Part shown: piece by piece, positions 41,291 to 54,500 of the stretch
Position numbering within the stretch: the stretch's first letter is position 1
Layout of the letters: every line of letters begins with the position of its first letter
DNA from: Protula sp. h YS-2021
Lineage: Eukaryota; Annelida; Polychaeta; Sabellida; Serpulidae
NCBI GenBank assembly: GCA_949752745.1
Contig: OX457024.1
Coordinates: 51,477,810 to 51,541,809 of the forward strand
Direction of reading: 5' to 3'
DNA length: 64,000 nucleotides
Notes under the pieces: model-generated
The model's database searches: none
Seen by the model: the letters and a program-made list of their open reading frames with translations, nothing else
What the model was told of the DNA's origin: nothing
Made by a program: the position numbers and the translations under genes

Positions 41291-44200
41291 GGACGCCATC
41301 CGCAGACCGATAGGAATACCCCAGCTTACGTGTACCGTAAGAGCCACACGTGCGACGGTTACATGTGAGACCCATACGTCTAAGAGATACAAATGTAACA
41401 GCCACATGTGTGACGGTTACATGTGACAGCCACACGTGTGAGAGCTACAAGTGGAAGAGTCACACGTGTGACGGCTACATGTGACAGCAATACGCCTGAG
41501 ACCTACAAATGTAAAAGCCACACGTGTGACGGTTACATGTGAGGTAGCTGCACGTGTGATGGATATAGTGTAATACCTATACGTGTTTGGTAGCACTATG
41601 AAAGCTACACGTGTGATAGCTCTATGAAAGCTACGAGTGTTTCGGCTAATGTTCTATGAGTTTCACATGTAATAGCTACAATAATAACAGCAAAATGTGG
41701 CTGCTACCTGTGTAATGCTCACATATCTAAAAACTAGAGCGGCCAGTGTTTTTGTTAAAACAAAACGGACATGTCTCCCCAGCCCCTAGTCAGTCACTTT
41801 GAAAAGAAAACGACAAATCCAAGTGAAAAAGGTGTACTAAATCCTTTTAAGAAACAAAAATGACATGATTGGTCGAAAATGAGCAGCAACTACTTCGGAA
41901 ACATTTCTCCATTACGGTAGTTCTTCCTGCAAGCTCTGAGCAAAATCCATCCAACTGTTTCCGAGGATCGCGAAAAAAAGACAAGAAGTTAAAATACAGA
42001 ATAACGCCCAAGCGAACATTTGTCATATATGGTCGTTCTTCTTACAAGGTTTGAGCAAACTCCAGTGAACTGTTTCGCGAACACAAAGTCAAAAATATTA
42101 AAAACTATCATAAGAAAAACAATAACAACGTAGGTAAGTTTTCAAATTATTGGATTTCAAAGCATAAATGACGTCATAACTCGTAAATGATGACGTCATA
42201 GGTACAGCGTTGGCATGCCAAAAAAATCCTTGCTTAAAAGCAGTCTCATAATCTACTTTGTGCCGAAGCCCTAGGTGCGTAAGCTTTCGAGTTATTGGGC
42301 TTTCAAACATAAATGACGTAATAACTCGTAAATAATTACGTCATAGCTAAAACGTTGGCATGCCAAAAAAATTCCATTCTTTAAAACAGTCTCATAATGT
42401 ATTTTGTGCCGAAGTGCTAGATTCATTTGTCTTCGAGCTATTGGGCTTTCAAACATTAATAACTCGCAAATCGTGACAACGTTGGCTTGTCAACAAAATC
42501 CTTGCATAAAAATAGCCGCATAATGTATTTTGTGCCTAAGCCCTAGGTGCGTAAGTTTTCGAGTTATTGAGCTTTCAAACATAAATAACGTCATAACTCG
42601 TAAATAATGATGTCATAGGTACAACCTTGGCATGCCAAAAATTCCTTGCTTAAAAGTAGTCTCATAATGTATTTTAGTGCTTTAAAACATAAATGCCGTC
42701 ATATAACGCGTAACTGATGATGGAAAGGGAAAAAAACGAAAAACCGTACTCGCAGTGAGCCGGTCGGAAGAACTATCTTGGATATTGAAATCTATTCCCG
42801 CCTCAACTATTGTAGACGGTACACTTTGAACACTTTTTTCTACACCATGTATATCAGTTGTTTTTTTTTAATTAAAAAAATTCGTTGAAAATTTAAATAA
42901 TAAAAAAGTGGCATACAGGATGTTTTCTGTCAAAAATTTATTCAATCCGGCAAGCAAAAAAAAAAAAAAAAAAAATAGTGCCCCGGCCGGGAATCGAACT
43001 CACGGCTTCACGATTAAAGGTCTAACGCTCTAACTATTACGCAACGGGTGTGCTGACTGCACAATACAACGACACTCATTTTTTCAAAACTTTGCCAGAA
43101 ATTGAAAATTTAAATCCATTTTAGACGATAACAAACAATAGCCCCTCAGTTAACAATTGCACTCTATGGTCGTTCTTCTTGGAAGGTTTGAGCAAAATCC
43201 AATGAATAGTTTCGGAGGTATCGAATACACCGATTCAAAAACACACACAACACTGTCCTTGGTCGGATATGGCTCATAAACAATAGGGCTCTTCATTTAT
43301 CCATATACAAGGTATATTTAAAATATTTAAGCGATTGGCAAAAATTGTAGGCTAGAGCGTGTTCATAAGGTAAGTGTTAAACGGACGGACGGACGGACGA
43401 ACACGGCCATAGCAATAGCCTTCAGCCAATATTGGCTGAGGGCTAAAAATTCGTCCAAAATAGGATTTTTGGAGGAACGACACAAAAATTAACATGGGAG
43501 TCATCTGGACATGTGCCCCCAAACATGCATGCAAGTTTTTAGACAATCGGCTCGTTAGTTTCTGAGAGCTCGCTGCGGACAGACGGACACACAAAAAGCT
43601 ATATGTGTCCCCTTAGGTGTGTAAACTACAATTCTGAACGGTGCACGCGTATCAGATAAGCCTGTGGACGTCGCGCGTGTAACAGCTCCACGCCTGAGAG
43701 CTACACTCCCGAAAGCTTGACGACGTACATACAGAGAAATATGGCGCTTCAGTTTTGAAGGCAACGAAATGAAAACGTGAAGTGGCTTGTCATATAATGG
43801 AAGAACACAGCAAGGGGCACACGCGCATGTCTGAATGGCTCGCTTCTACTTCACCAAGCCAGACGGGTTAAAAAACAAGTGACGGTCGACCGACAATAAC
43901 AAGACACTGACGCAGGACACTGACACACACAACTGAATTATAGCACACAAAAAAACTTTCTAGTTGAGATAGGGCTAATTGATTTACAATTTAATTTGGA
44001 TGCAGTGTATAATAATGCACAATTTGCTGCTGTAATGGAATCTGTCTAATTTAATTATAACATATGACAAAAAAATGCCCATGAAAAAACCGATCTTAAC
44101 CACCTACCGAACATCAGTATTCAAACAATAGTTAAAAAAACTGTTTTAACCTCACTTGCCCCGAAATTAAAGCACCCAAATCAAGATAATTTGCTAAACA

Positions 44201-46059
44201 TTGCTCTTAGGATAAATTTTCCAGGCCCTTTCAGCGTCCCTAGTTAAACTAGAGCAGTGTGCATAGCCCACATATTCCCTACAGCCTCCCCCCCCCCCCC
44301 CCCATCATTTAAACACGGCCATCAATAGTCAATCTAGAGCTGAAATTTTCCAAGTCCAGCTGGTCCATTTTCCTTGTAGGAACCTGGCCTATTCACAATA
44401 CTGATCTGTGTTTGTTCCCATAGAAGCTACATACCAAGTTTCATAAAAATCCTTGCAGGAGTTTTTAAGTTATCGCGTTAACAAGCTCTTGATGACAGAC
44501 CGACCGACAGACCGACAGACACGCGGTCGATCGCATATATTCCCTGTAGGGGATAAAAAATTGGTTTCTATAGGTTTTTTGGCGCCGAAAAATAGGTTGT
44601 AATAGGTTGTTGGGGCGTCCAAAAGGTAACTTTTTATAAGGTCTGACGTTCTATCATAATAGTTTTAATAGGTTTAAGGGTTTTAAAACATATTTTAATA
44701 GATTTTTTTAATTTCAACAGTTATTTATATACAATAAATATATTAATTTAAACAATACAGATATTCTAACAAGAATGTCCAGGGACACTGTGACCAGCTG
44801 AGACCAGTAAACGACGTATCAATAGGCTTGTATGGTCCCCCAAAATGGTTTTCATATTTTTAAACCCGGTTTTAGAAAATCTGTACAAATTTGTATTGGA
44901 CTCCGGTCAAAATTATGGGAGAAGAAACATTTTGAAAATTTTTAAATATTTTTAAATGCCCCCCCCCCCAATTTTTGGCGGATCGCTAGAAAATTACCTT
45001 TCAAAAGAGGACCGCCTAATGAACACTCATGAAAAATTTGAAGACAATCCGATCAAAATCACGGAATATTTTGAAAGGCTTTGAAAGTTGGCTACCGAAA
45101 AACACCAAGAGAACAATCGTACAAAATTCAAAAGGAATCCAATCTAAATTAGGGGAGATGAAGTATTTTGAAATTTGGCTATCAGCAGATTAAAAAAATG
45201 CCCCACCCTATTTAACCAATATTGGGCGGATCGCCAAAACAAATAATTTTTCAAGAGACGCCTAATTAGAGAACCATCGTACAGAACTGCACAGGAATCT
45301 GACCCACATTGTGGGAAAAAGAATCATTTTAAAAATTGGAACCCAATAAATTAAAAAATGCCCCCTTTTGGCCATTTTTGGCGGATGGCCAAAAAAGTAA
45401 CTTTTTAAAAGAGACTTACGTAAAGAACATTCGTGGAAAATTTAAAGAAAATCTGATAATTTTAAAGGAAGAAGTAGGGGAAGAAGCATTTTGACAATTT
45501 CACCCAAAAGATTTAAAATGCTCCCCCATTTAGCCAATTTTTGGCGAATCGCCAAAACAGTAATTTGTCGAGAGAGGCCTACCTGGAGGACAATTGTACA
45601 AAATTTGAAAGGAGCATTTGGGAGAAGAAGCATTTTGAAAATTAAGATGCCAAAAGATTAAGAAATGGCCCCATTTGGCCAATTTTTGGCAAATTGTAAA
45701 AAAAAAAAATTTTTCAACAGAGACCTACCTAGAGAATATTCGCACAAAATTTAAAGTAAATCTGATCAAAATTGTGGGAGAAGAAACATTTTGAAACTTG
45801 GGAACTTCAAAGTTTTAAATGCCCTCCTTTGACCATTTCGGCGTATCGCCAAAAAAAGTATTTTTCAAGACAAGCCTACCTAGAGAACACTCGTACAAAA
45901 TTTGAAAGGAATCCGATCAAAATTGAAGAAGAAGAAGAAGCATTTTAAGTGAAAGTTTGCATACGTTCATACCTAGGCACGTACATATGGACTAGGGATA
46001 TCCTCTATTGATGTGATAAGACCAGCCCGAGGACTTTTTTTTTTCTTTTTTTTTTGTGT

Positions 46060-46090
<31 letters not shown>

Positions 46091-48466
46091 TTTTTTTTTT
46101 TTTGATAATATTTTTTGTAAGAAATGGATAATTTTCCAAAAAATAAATAGGCGACAAAATATTTAATTAGCAGTTAAAAAAACAGGTTTTAATAACTTTA
46201 ATTGGCCACTTTCGTAAAAAAAAATAGGTCCATTTTGAAAAAAAAATAGGTGTAATAGGTTTTAATAGGTTTAATAGATTCCGCTGGAGGGCCTGCTATT
46301 TTCTTTGCCATCTCAGATGCAGAACTGACGCCCAAATCGGAACACACGTTTGTGGATGTGGGAAGTTTTTCCCTTTGAAAATTCCCAACCGCTATTTGAA
46401 CTAGAGCTTCAGTGAGGCAGGATCCCCCGTGTAACATAATGTCATTGGATGTTAGTAAATTCATTGAAATTGAAAACCCTACGTTGCCTAACAATTTTTG
46501 GTCGGTTTAAAAAATAAGACGACTTTGCAAATCTTCAATATACGTATTAACCGCAAGTAAAACCAAAAAGCATTAGCATTAACAGTTTTGGAGTTACGGC
46601 CTGGACAAAATGTCACATCTTTGTACATTCGAACTAAATTTTCATCTATTTTCAAAATACTGTCATTTTTTTCTTTTCTTTTCTTTTCAAACTATACCCC
46701 TCCGTTACACGGGGGATAATCAGATTATGTTATCAAATCTATGCGTTATCAAACATCTTTATATTTATATAATTTACAATCAAAATCAAAAGGCCAAGAG
46801 GGGTGTCTTTTGTTGCCAAGTTCGTTTACCACTTTTCTCATGTTGCACCGCTAATTAAATTTAGTGTTGAAAAGGGTACCAATCTTATGTGGCTCAAGTA
46901 TACTTTCATTGATCTGAATATATCAGAACGCAAGATTTAGTTTCAAGATTTTTTCCACTTTTCCACTACTTTTGTTTTATATATATATATATATATATAT
47001 ATTTCATATGCAATGGGCCAAGAAAATGTTCATAATAATTAATTTCAACCAAAATAGTCACCTGGTTTATTGTGGTATCTTCGGCTGGCAATTTGAGGTT
47101 TTCTTGAGCTACCCGAGCTTTGTTCCAACACCCTTTACTTTGCAAACTCTCCACCACCCTTGTCCATTCCTCAACAAACTCGGAGCTGTTGATATCCAAT
47201 AGCCGTCCGTACTTTACATCAATGTTTTCATCTTTCACAAGGAGAGCAATTTTATGCAGTAACGGGATATTTGGAACTGTAAAAAACGAAACATATGATG
47301 CTGTAACAGGTTGACGAGAACCTGAGCACTTTTCAGCTTCGTCATTCTGGCAATCTTTGACAGATCGTCGAAAAAAGTAAAAGCCTTGAGAAGATATGAC
47401 TGACATCACAAGAGATTCAGCCAAACGTCTCAGGATGAGCCAAACGTCGCAGAGTCAGCCAAACGTCTCAGAATCAGCCAAACGTCTTTGAGCCAGCCAA
47501 ACGTGTCAGAATCAGCCAAACGTCTTAGAGTCAGCCAAACGTCTCAGAATAAGCCAAACATCGCAGAGTCAGCCAAACGTCTCAGAGTACCAACATTTTT
47601 TTTTAAATCTGTGACTAATCCAGTTCTGGCACATGAAAATAATAGCTTAGTAAAAGATGACATGGGAAGCACTTACTTCAAATATGTTCATAATTCGACT
47701 AAATACCCAACCGTCTTAAAAATGTTCTGATATATGGAATGCCGTTTTCACATTTATCAGGGAATTATTGATATCAAGAATTAATTTTTGATCTCAAAAA
47801 TTGATTTTTTAGCGTCATAAAAACAGAATTGATACATGAACTTTTAAAGCCCAAATTATAACTTTCTTGCATTATCGCCAGCTTAAAAATGATCGGAGAC
47901 ACCCGCAACTAACATTTAAAACGGCAACATTAACCAAAGAAATATTTTGTGCTATGTTTCCTATTATCGCCCAATGCTCCCCATTATCGCTCACCCGAGA
48001 AATATCATATTCTCATATTTTAGAGTCACAGAATTGATTCCTGCATTTTTAAAGCCAAAAATTGCAACTTTCTTGCATTATCGCATACTTGAAAATGATT
48101 GGAGACATACATAAATGATATTTAAAACAGTTAAATTAACAAAAGAAATGTTTTGCACTATGTTTCTATTATCGCCCAATGTGCCTTATTATCGCCCACC
48201 CAAAAAATATCATATGTCTCATATTTTAGAGTCATAGAATTGATTTCTACACTTTTAAATCAGAAATTACAACTTTCTTGCATTATTGCCCACTTAAAAA
48301 TGATCGAAGACATCCATAACTAATATTTAAAACGGCTGCATTAACAAAATAAAGACATCGATGTATCATATTTTCGGGTTATAGAACTGATTCCTAATTT
48401 TCGACATCTTACTTTTTTTTTGGGGGGGGGGAGTGGTTATATATATATATATATATATATATATAA

Positions 48467-48546
<80 letters not shown>

Positions 48547-51500
48547 ATAATTCTACTTTTCAAGCTATCTTAAATTCAATTTGAATAGCAAAATTCTATT
48601 TTCGACAGTGTTTTGTCCTACTAGCTTAGACATCCAAAAATGATTTTCTGGTTTTGTACAGATGTTTTCAGGCCAGCCAAATCGACACAAAATGGTCAAC
48701 CACAAAAAAGAGTGATTGTGCGAACTTTGTTCACATCCTTTAAAGAACGGAGTAGGCTATTTTTGAGTAAGAAAAAAAATGAACAGACTAATGGCATTTT
48801 GAGGTCACTCGAGCCAGGATCTGTCGAGATCCTCGGGGCGAACTGACGGAGGAGATGAGATAGACATAGATGGATAGGATGGATGACAGATGTTTTACTC
48901 ATGGGTACACTCCAGGGTAACCTACGTCACCTGTGTTACAAAATAACGACTCACCCAAACCACTTGGAAAAGCGATATGAGCATCGTTATTTCGTTGTTT
49001 GCAGAGGCGCAAGGCTTATTTATAAATACAGATTGAGGCAATACAACGATGCTACAGTAATTAAACTGTCTGAAAACCAAGAAGTATTTCCGTTGGGAAA
49101 ATCGATTTAATCTAATTGAGCCAGTGAATTCTTTCATATCCGGCCCATGTTTTAAAATTGCATTCCAAATTGCCTGTTATTACCGCACATTCGCCTGTTG
49201 ATACCACGAAACGTCTCACGTAAAATCTATGTCAAAACACAACCGAAAGGTCGAAATCAAGTTCATGTTCAATTCTGTACCAGCAACCGTGTTAAATTAG
49301 GAATAAAATGGACCAGCGATCGTGGAAAATGTCTGGATTTACCGGAGGTCTTACTAGTTTGCTCTGATCCATCACTCTAGCGCATCACAACTTTCTTTAT
49401 CAAATGGACAAGTAGAAATAACTAGAACATTTGTTTGACTTTCCTGGTCAAATCCACGGGTTTGTGCATGTCCTCTTAGTGGTCTGCAAAGCTATCACAA
49501 TCACACTTTTCAAATGAGCACACTTTATACGAGCGTATTTTTAAAGAAATTCTCGATTCGGTGTGTGTTCTGTCTGTGCCACCCAGTAGTACATACTGCG
49601 TCTGTGTGTATGTTCACTCATCGCATGTCTAAAAGGAGTTTTAAACTAGCTCTGCAAATATATCAAACAGTTTGCCCCATTCATGTACCGGGGTATTTAG
49701 AACGTCGGTGTTGCTTTAGGTGTGCCCCTAAACCTAATATTTTGACGGATTTGTCTGCCTAGTCCTTGAAAAGACCTTGAAAAAGTACAAATAAAGTATA
49801 AACAAATTGGTTCTTGAGAACAATAACAATAGTCAATGAAGAGCTGAATTTTTCGAAGTCCAGCTGGTCCATTTTCCTTGGACGAACCTGGCCCATTTAC
49901 AATACCGATCTATGTTTGTTCCCATAGAAGCTACATACCAAGTTTCATTAAAATCCTTGTAGCAGTTTTTAAGTTATCGTGTTATCAAGCTGTTGATGAC
50001 AGACCCACCGACAGACCGACACACGGTCGATCGCATGCAATGCATGAAACAGAGAAAAAGCTATCATGAATTCACGTGCAATTTATCATCTGACCTTACG
50101 CTCAGCATGAGCAGGCCAGTGCTGGCAACATTACCTTGTGTAGTAGTCACTTGGTCCAGGCTATCGAGAAGGTGCGTTTGGTCGAGTACTTTAAGTACCT
50201 TGTAAATCTGAGTACTTCCACTTAGCAAGAATAGTACAGTATCAAGAACTCGGTCCTCTATCCAACTCAGAGCAAATAACCCGCAGTCCAAATTTTCTTT
50301 CTTCTCCTTTGTCTGAAAAAAGAGGAAATGCGTGAGTAGCGTTGTCGCCTGATTGATGACCTGGTCCGGCCGCCTTGGCCGCATTGCTGAGACGTCTGGA
50401 GTACACGCATTCCCCTTTACCTTCCTTGATAAAAAACGCGGGGTAAAAACACTTAAAATCCAAACCCGAGGAAGAACAGTCGTGACTGAGAAAGCTGTGG
50501 GGTTTGCTAAACGGTTATTCCCCCGGTCATCAGCCAATTGCCATTATCCAGTGAAATGCCCCCTCCCTTTCAATGTTTGCATACCCAGTACTCATCCCCC
50601 CCCTGCCCCTCAATATTTTTTTTTAATTATAAGTATGTAAAGTGTATGCATTTTCAAAGAGTTTATAATATTTTATCTGTCTTTGATATTAAACATGAAA
50701 TCAATCTTTCATGATTTTGTAAACTCACATTTTTCTAAGAATTTTGTTTGGATTTCAAATCTGAATTGTACTTAAAGTACTTACAACCAGAACTCGGACT
50801 GAACTTCCACCTTGGTGATATTAGTGAACTAAGTGACAGACACTGTGGCATAAGATTGATTTTCATACTGACTGATGCTTGATTTTAATTCGTTAATTCA
50901 GTTAAGTTTAGTTAGTATTGATACTTCAGTGACATGCATTTATCCACATCGGAAGTCTTGGGCCAATATCATGGGCCAAAAGGGCTAAATCAATATTGAT
51001 AACATGCACCGTGGCAATGCACTCCCGTATAAAGATATCACAATCATTATCTCACCGCGGACGACACTTCGCCTGTCGCATGCATTCGGATGTCAACGTG
51101 ACGCTGACAAAGGCTTTGTGACGAAACCATTTTCTATTTTGCGTTACGAAAGTTGTGATGTAATATACATGCGGCATCACAGCACTGGAGTGGTATTATG
51201 CTCTGTCCTTATATTTAAGACGTGCTTATTCTTGAGATTAGATGGTTCATCCTTAATTTATATCCTTATTTTCAAAGGATTTTGTTAAAGGAAAATGCGG
51301 GTATCTGCGCCATCTAGCGACCGAAATGCGCATTACATTGAATATCACTGAGTTTGAATCCATGTTTACACAGTATAAATAACTACTAAATCCGTCTAGA
51401 TCGAAAAAATTCTTTTCAAAGGGAAATAGGGTCGTGTCCAGAAATGATCTGTATTGATATTTTGTTCCTAGAAGGGCCTGTGTTGATATATTGTCCATTA

Positions 51501-54500
51501 AAATTATATTACACTGTTTTCACCATTTATCCATTGAGTCAATGGGATTTTGTCAAAAAGATTGTATAATTCTCTTATTGATACGGTGACATATATTTTT
51601 TATTTGCTTAAAACATTTCGTATGAGGTGTTCTTTAAACAGGGAAAAAATGAGGCAATTGTCAATTGTGGTTATGTGTGAATTTTGCATTTTTATTGAAA
51701 TTTCTTGGTTTTCCCAATGGTTTCTATAGTAAAAGTACGCCACCTTTCAGTGCCTTTATTTCTCTTATAACATCGGTGACCCTCCTTTTTCTTTTCAATT
51801 TTTGAACGTATACCCTGAAAGCATTAAACTGAAATTATGAAGGAAATCACAATTGTAGGCGAGATACCCGCATTTCCCTTTAAGTTTGAGGATAGAGCAG
51901 AATAGCTTTTTTATCCTTATTTTAAAAAATAAGGACATCCTTAAAAATAAGGACAGAGCAGAATACCCCTCCAGGAGAGTATCTGACAGTATTTCTGCTC
52001 TGTATTTCTCTGCCTGAGAAGTTTATTTCTACCCTGTTTGGCCATTTAAGGTATGATTACATGTGATTGCATTCTTATTTGTACTGCCCTACAAGGGGCA
52101 TAAATAAATAAAGCTGTGTGGAGGACTACCAAGGGAACACTCCTGCTAAATTTTGAAAGAATCGGACCAGAAATGTAAGAAGAGCAGCATTTGGAATATA
52201 TACTGGCGTCAATTCAGATGTAAAAAAAAAAAAAGTTCGTCAAAATTGCGGCTAATTATTGGTAAATCACCAAAAAGTAACGGCCAGGAGGTAGTAGTGG
52301 CCAGTTTTTGACGAATGGCCAAAAAAGTAAGAGCCAGTTAGATAATAATATTATGCCCCCTCCCTTCAATCAAAATTTCAAGACATTCAGCTAAAAGCCT
52401 AGGAGAAAATTGACTTTTCAACTAAAAAGCGTAGGTATATACGCACATACCAAACGATCCTCTACGCCTCCCCACCCCCCCCCCCCCCCCCAACAGGCTC
52501 AGAAGCTCAGGACGAATGCGTCACTTAGCCAATTTCTGGCGGATCTCCAAAGAGTATTCACAAAAATTTAAAAGTAATCCGATCAAACTTGTGGCTGAAG
52601 AAGCATTTTGACAACTAACTTCCTAAATTTAAAAATGCCCTCATTGGGTCACTTCGATCGAGAAACAGTCCATCCGATTTAAATGGTGTGAGAAGAAGCA
52701 CTGCTCCAATAAGCCTTTTTTCAAAAGAAGTAACATACATACATGAAAACAATCCGATCGAAACTGCAAGTGCAGAAGCATTTTGACGACGGATGCCTCC
52801 GCTGACTACACAAATCCGACAAAGTTGGCTAGTCTAAAAAAGTCACATTTTTAACTTCTGGCCGAAATGCTTGTGGCCCCGATCCCTGGACTAAATTTTT
52901 CTGGCTCAAATCTCATTGGCTCAAAATGTCTTCATACTTGCCAGATGTATCTAATGTGGTTACACTTTGATCAAAATCAACGTTATAATTACGGCTATGT
53001 AGTTATACCTGTGTTAAAAGACGTTGAAAATGCAACAGCAGTTTCATTAATGTGCTGTCTTCTTCGCACTGTGAAAGTTTACTCAGGAACTCCAAAAACG
53101 GCAACACCACGGATTTCTGCAAACAAACAAAACAACAAACAGTTTACTAAAGACCAAACAGAACGATTTACGAATTTGATCACACATGCGAGAACCAATT
53201 TAAAACTAGAGCAGTACTTGGCTTTTTCTAAGGTGCCATTGAATGAACTTTTCTACACTATTGTCATGTACAAAAAAAATATATAATGATACTTCATGGC
53301 ACGCGGCCCAGTATAATCCCAGTTTGTTGTGACCATTTCACATTGCTAACACTTAAATCCTGACGTATCCCCTTCAAGCGTTTATGGTCGAGGTCGTAAC
53401 CCCCCCCCCCCCTCCTCCTCACTCGACCCACTTAAGTTTTAGTCAAACGCGTGTCAGGGTATGGGGACATGGGGGAGGGATACGAATGTCCTTACCCGCA
53501 ACCCAGAAATTAAACGACGGGCCACGGCATGTTAGGGGCGTATTCACAGGCCCTAGCACGTCCAGTAATTGATTATTTTTCATTGCAAACTTGTTTTCAT
53601 TTGGTTTCCCTGCTGTTCCATACATGGGAGTGATTATGTAACGGTTAGCATTGCTTGCAGTATCTGGAAGTATTTTTCACTTTTAAATGGGTAATCAGTT
53701 CACCATTTTGACACCAAAAAGTTCATCATTTTGACACCAAAAATGCCGTTCCCTCGGTTCCCATCGAGCGAGGGAAGCGGACATTAGTACCCTCTTGACT
53801 ATTATTAGTGTCATGTCACCCCTGCCAGGGAGCCATATAGTGTTTGTACGTTCTGTGTTAGTGTATGTTAGTACGTGTGTGTGTCTGTCTGTTGTGTGCA
53901 CATCTCACTAGCTAAAAGTCGCGATTACGGGAGACGGCATTCAGAAGTCAATAAGCTCTCATTTTCGTGGAACTGCAATTGCCTACGTTCCCTTAAAAGT
54001 CATGGGAGAAAAAGGTACCCTTAAACCATCAGACATGTCAGACTAGATGATCCGGCGGACAGATTCCGCCCATACAAACAGTTTTTTTACCCATATTATT
54101 TGTCAATGGAAACTTTAACATCGAACCGAGGAAAACAAGTTTTTTTTTTTTTAAAATTTTTTACCAATCATTTACGACTACATTTTGTCGAAATTTGTAA
54201 CTGTTAGTGACATCTTTTTAATTGATTTCGCCAGATTGTGGGTGATATCGTTTAACTGATTGATCAAACAGAAGACAAATAATCCAGCACCTGATCCATG
54301 TATCAAAAATAACAAGAGATGTTTAAAAATACTTTTTATTGTAAAATAGAGTGGCTGCTTCAGAAAAATACCTTTAAAATTAGCAAGATTCTATAAATTT
54401 TAGAAAGTTTGTAAACTATTCCAAGAAGTCAGGACTAAGCCTCAACGCAGAAAGTTCCGATCCGTCAATTTTTCACCCATTTCAGAAATAATACCTTTGA

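Larger units (their letters stand above)
36654..41342 (+). mobile_element. Family 2 element, largest copy (~4.7 kb)
   Basis: Head ACAAGTTTGTCCAAGGACA with AAGCTTACGAAAAGC, a 51-bp satellite array of about fifty units (36905-39620), a second array of about nine ~160-bp units (39640-41235; GCACAAGCCGTATGCAC, AAAATAAATGACATCG), an AACT run, and the 3' hairpin CCCCAGCTTACG/TGTA/CCGTAAG (41319-41341). Non-coding. Confidence 0.85.

Noticed and set aside
42985..43065. tRNA gene
   Set aside because: Internal promoter boxes are present but acceptor and T stems do not pair; more likely a SINE head.
52867..53286. 139-codon plus-strand open frame
   Set aside because: Shadow of the real minus-strand exon 3 at 53009-53116, which has splice sites, phase and homology.
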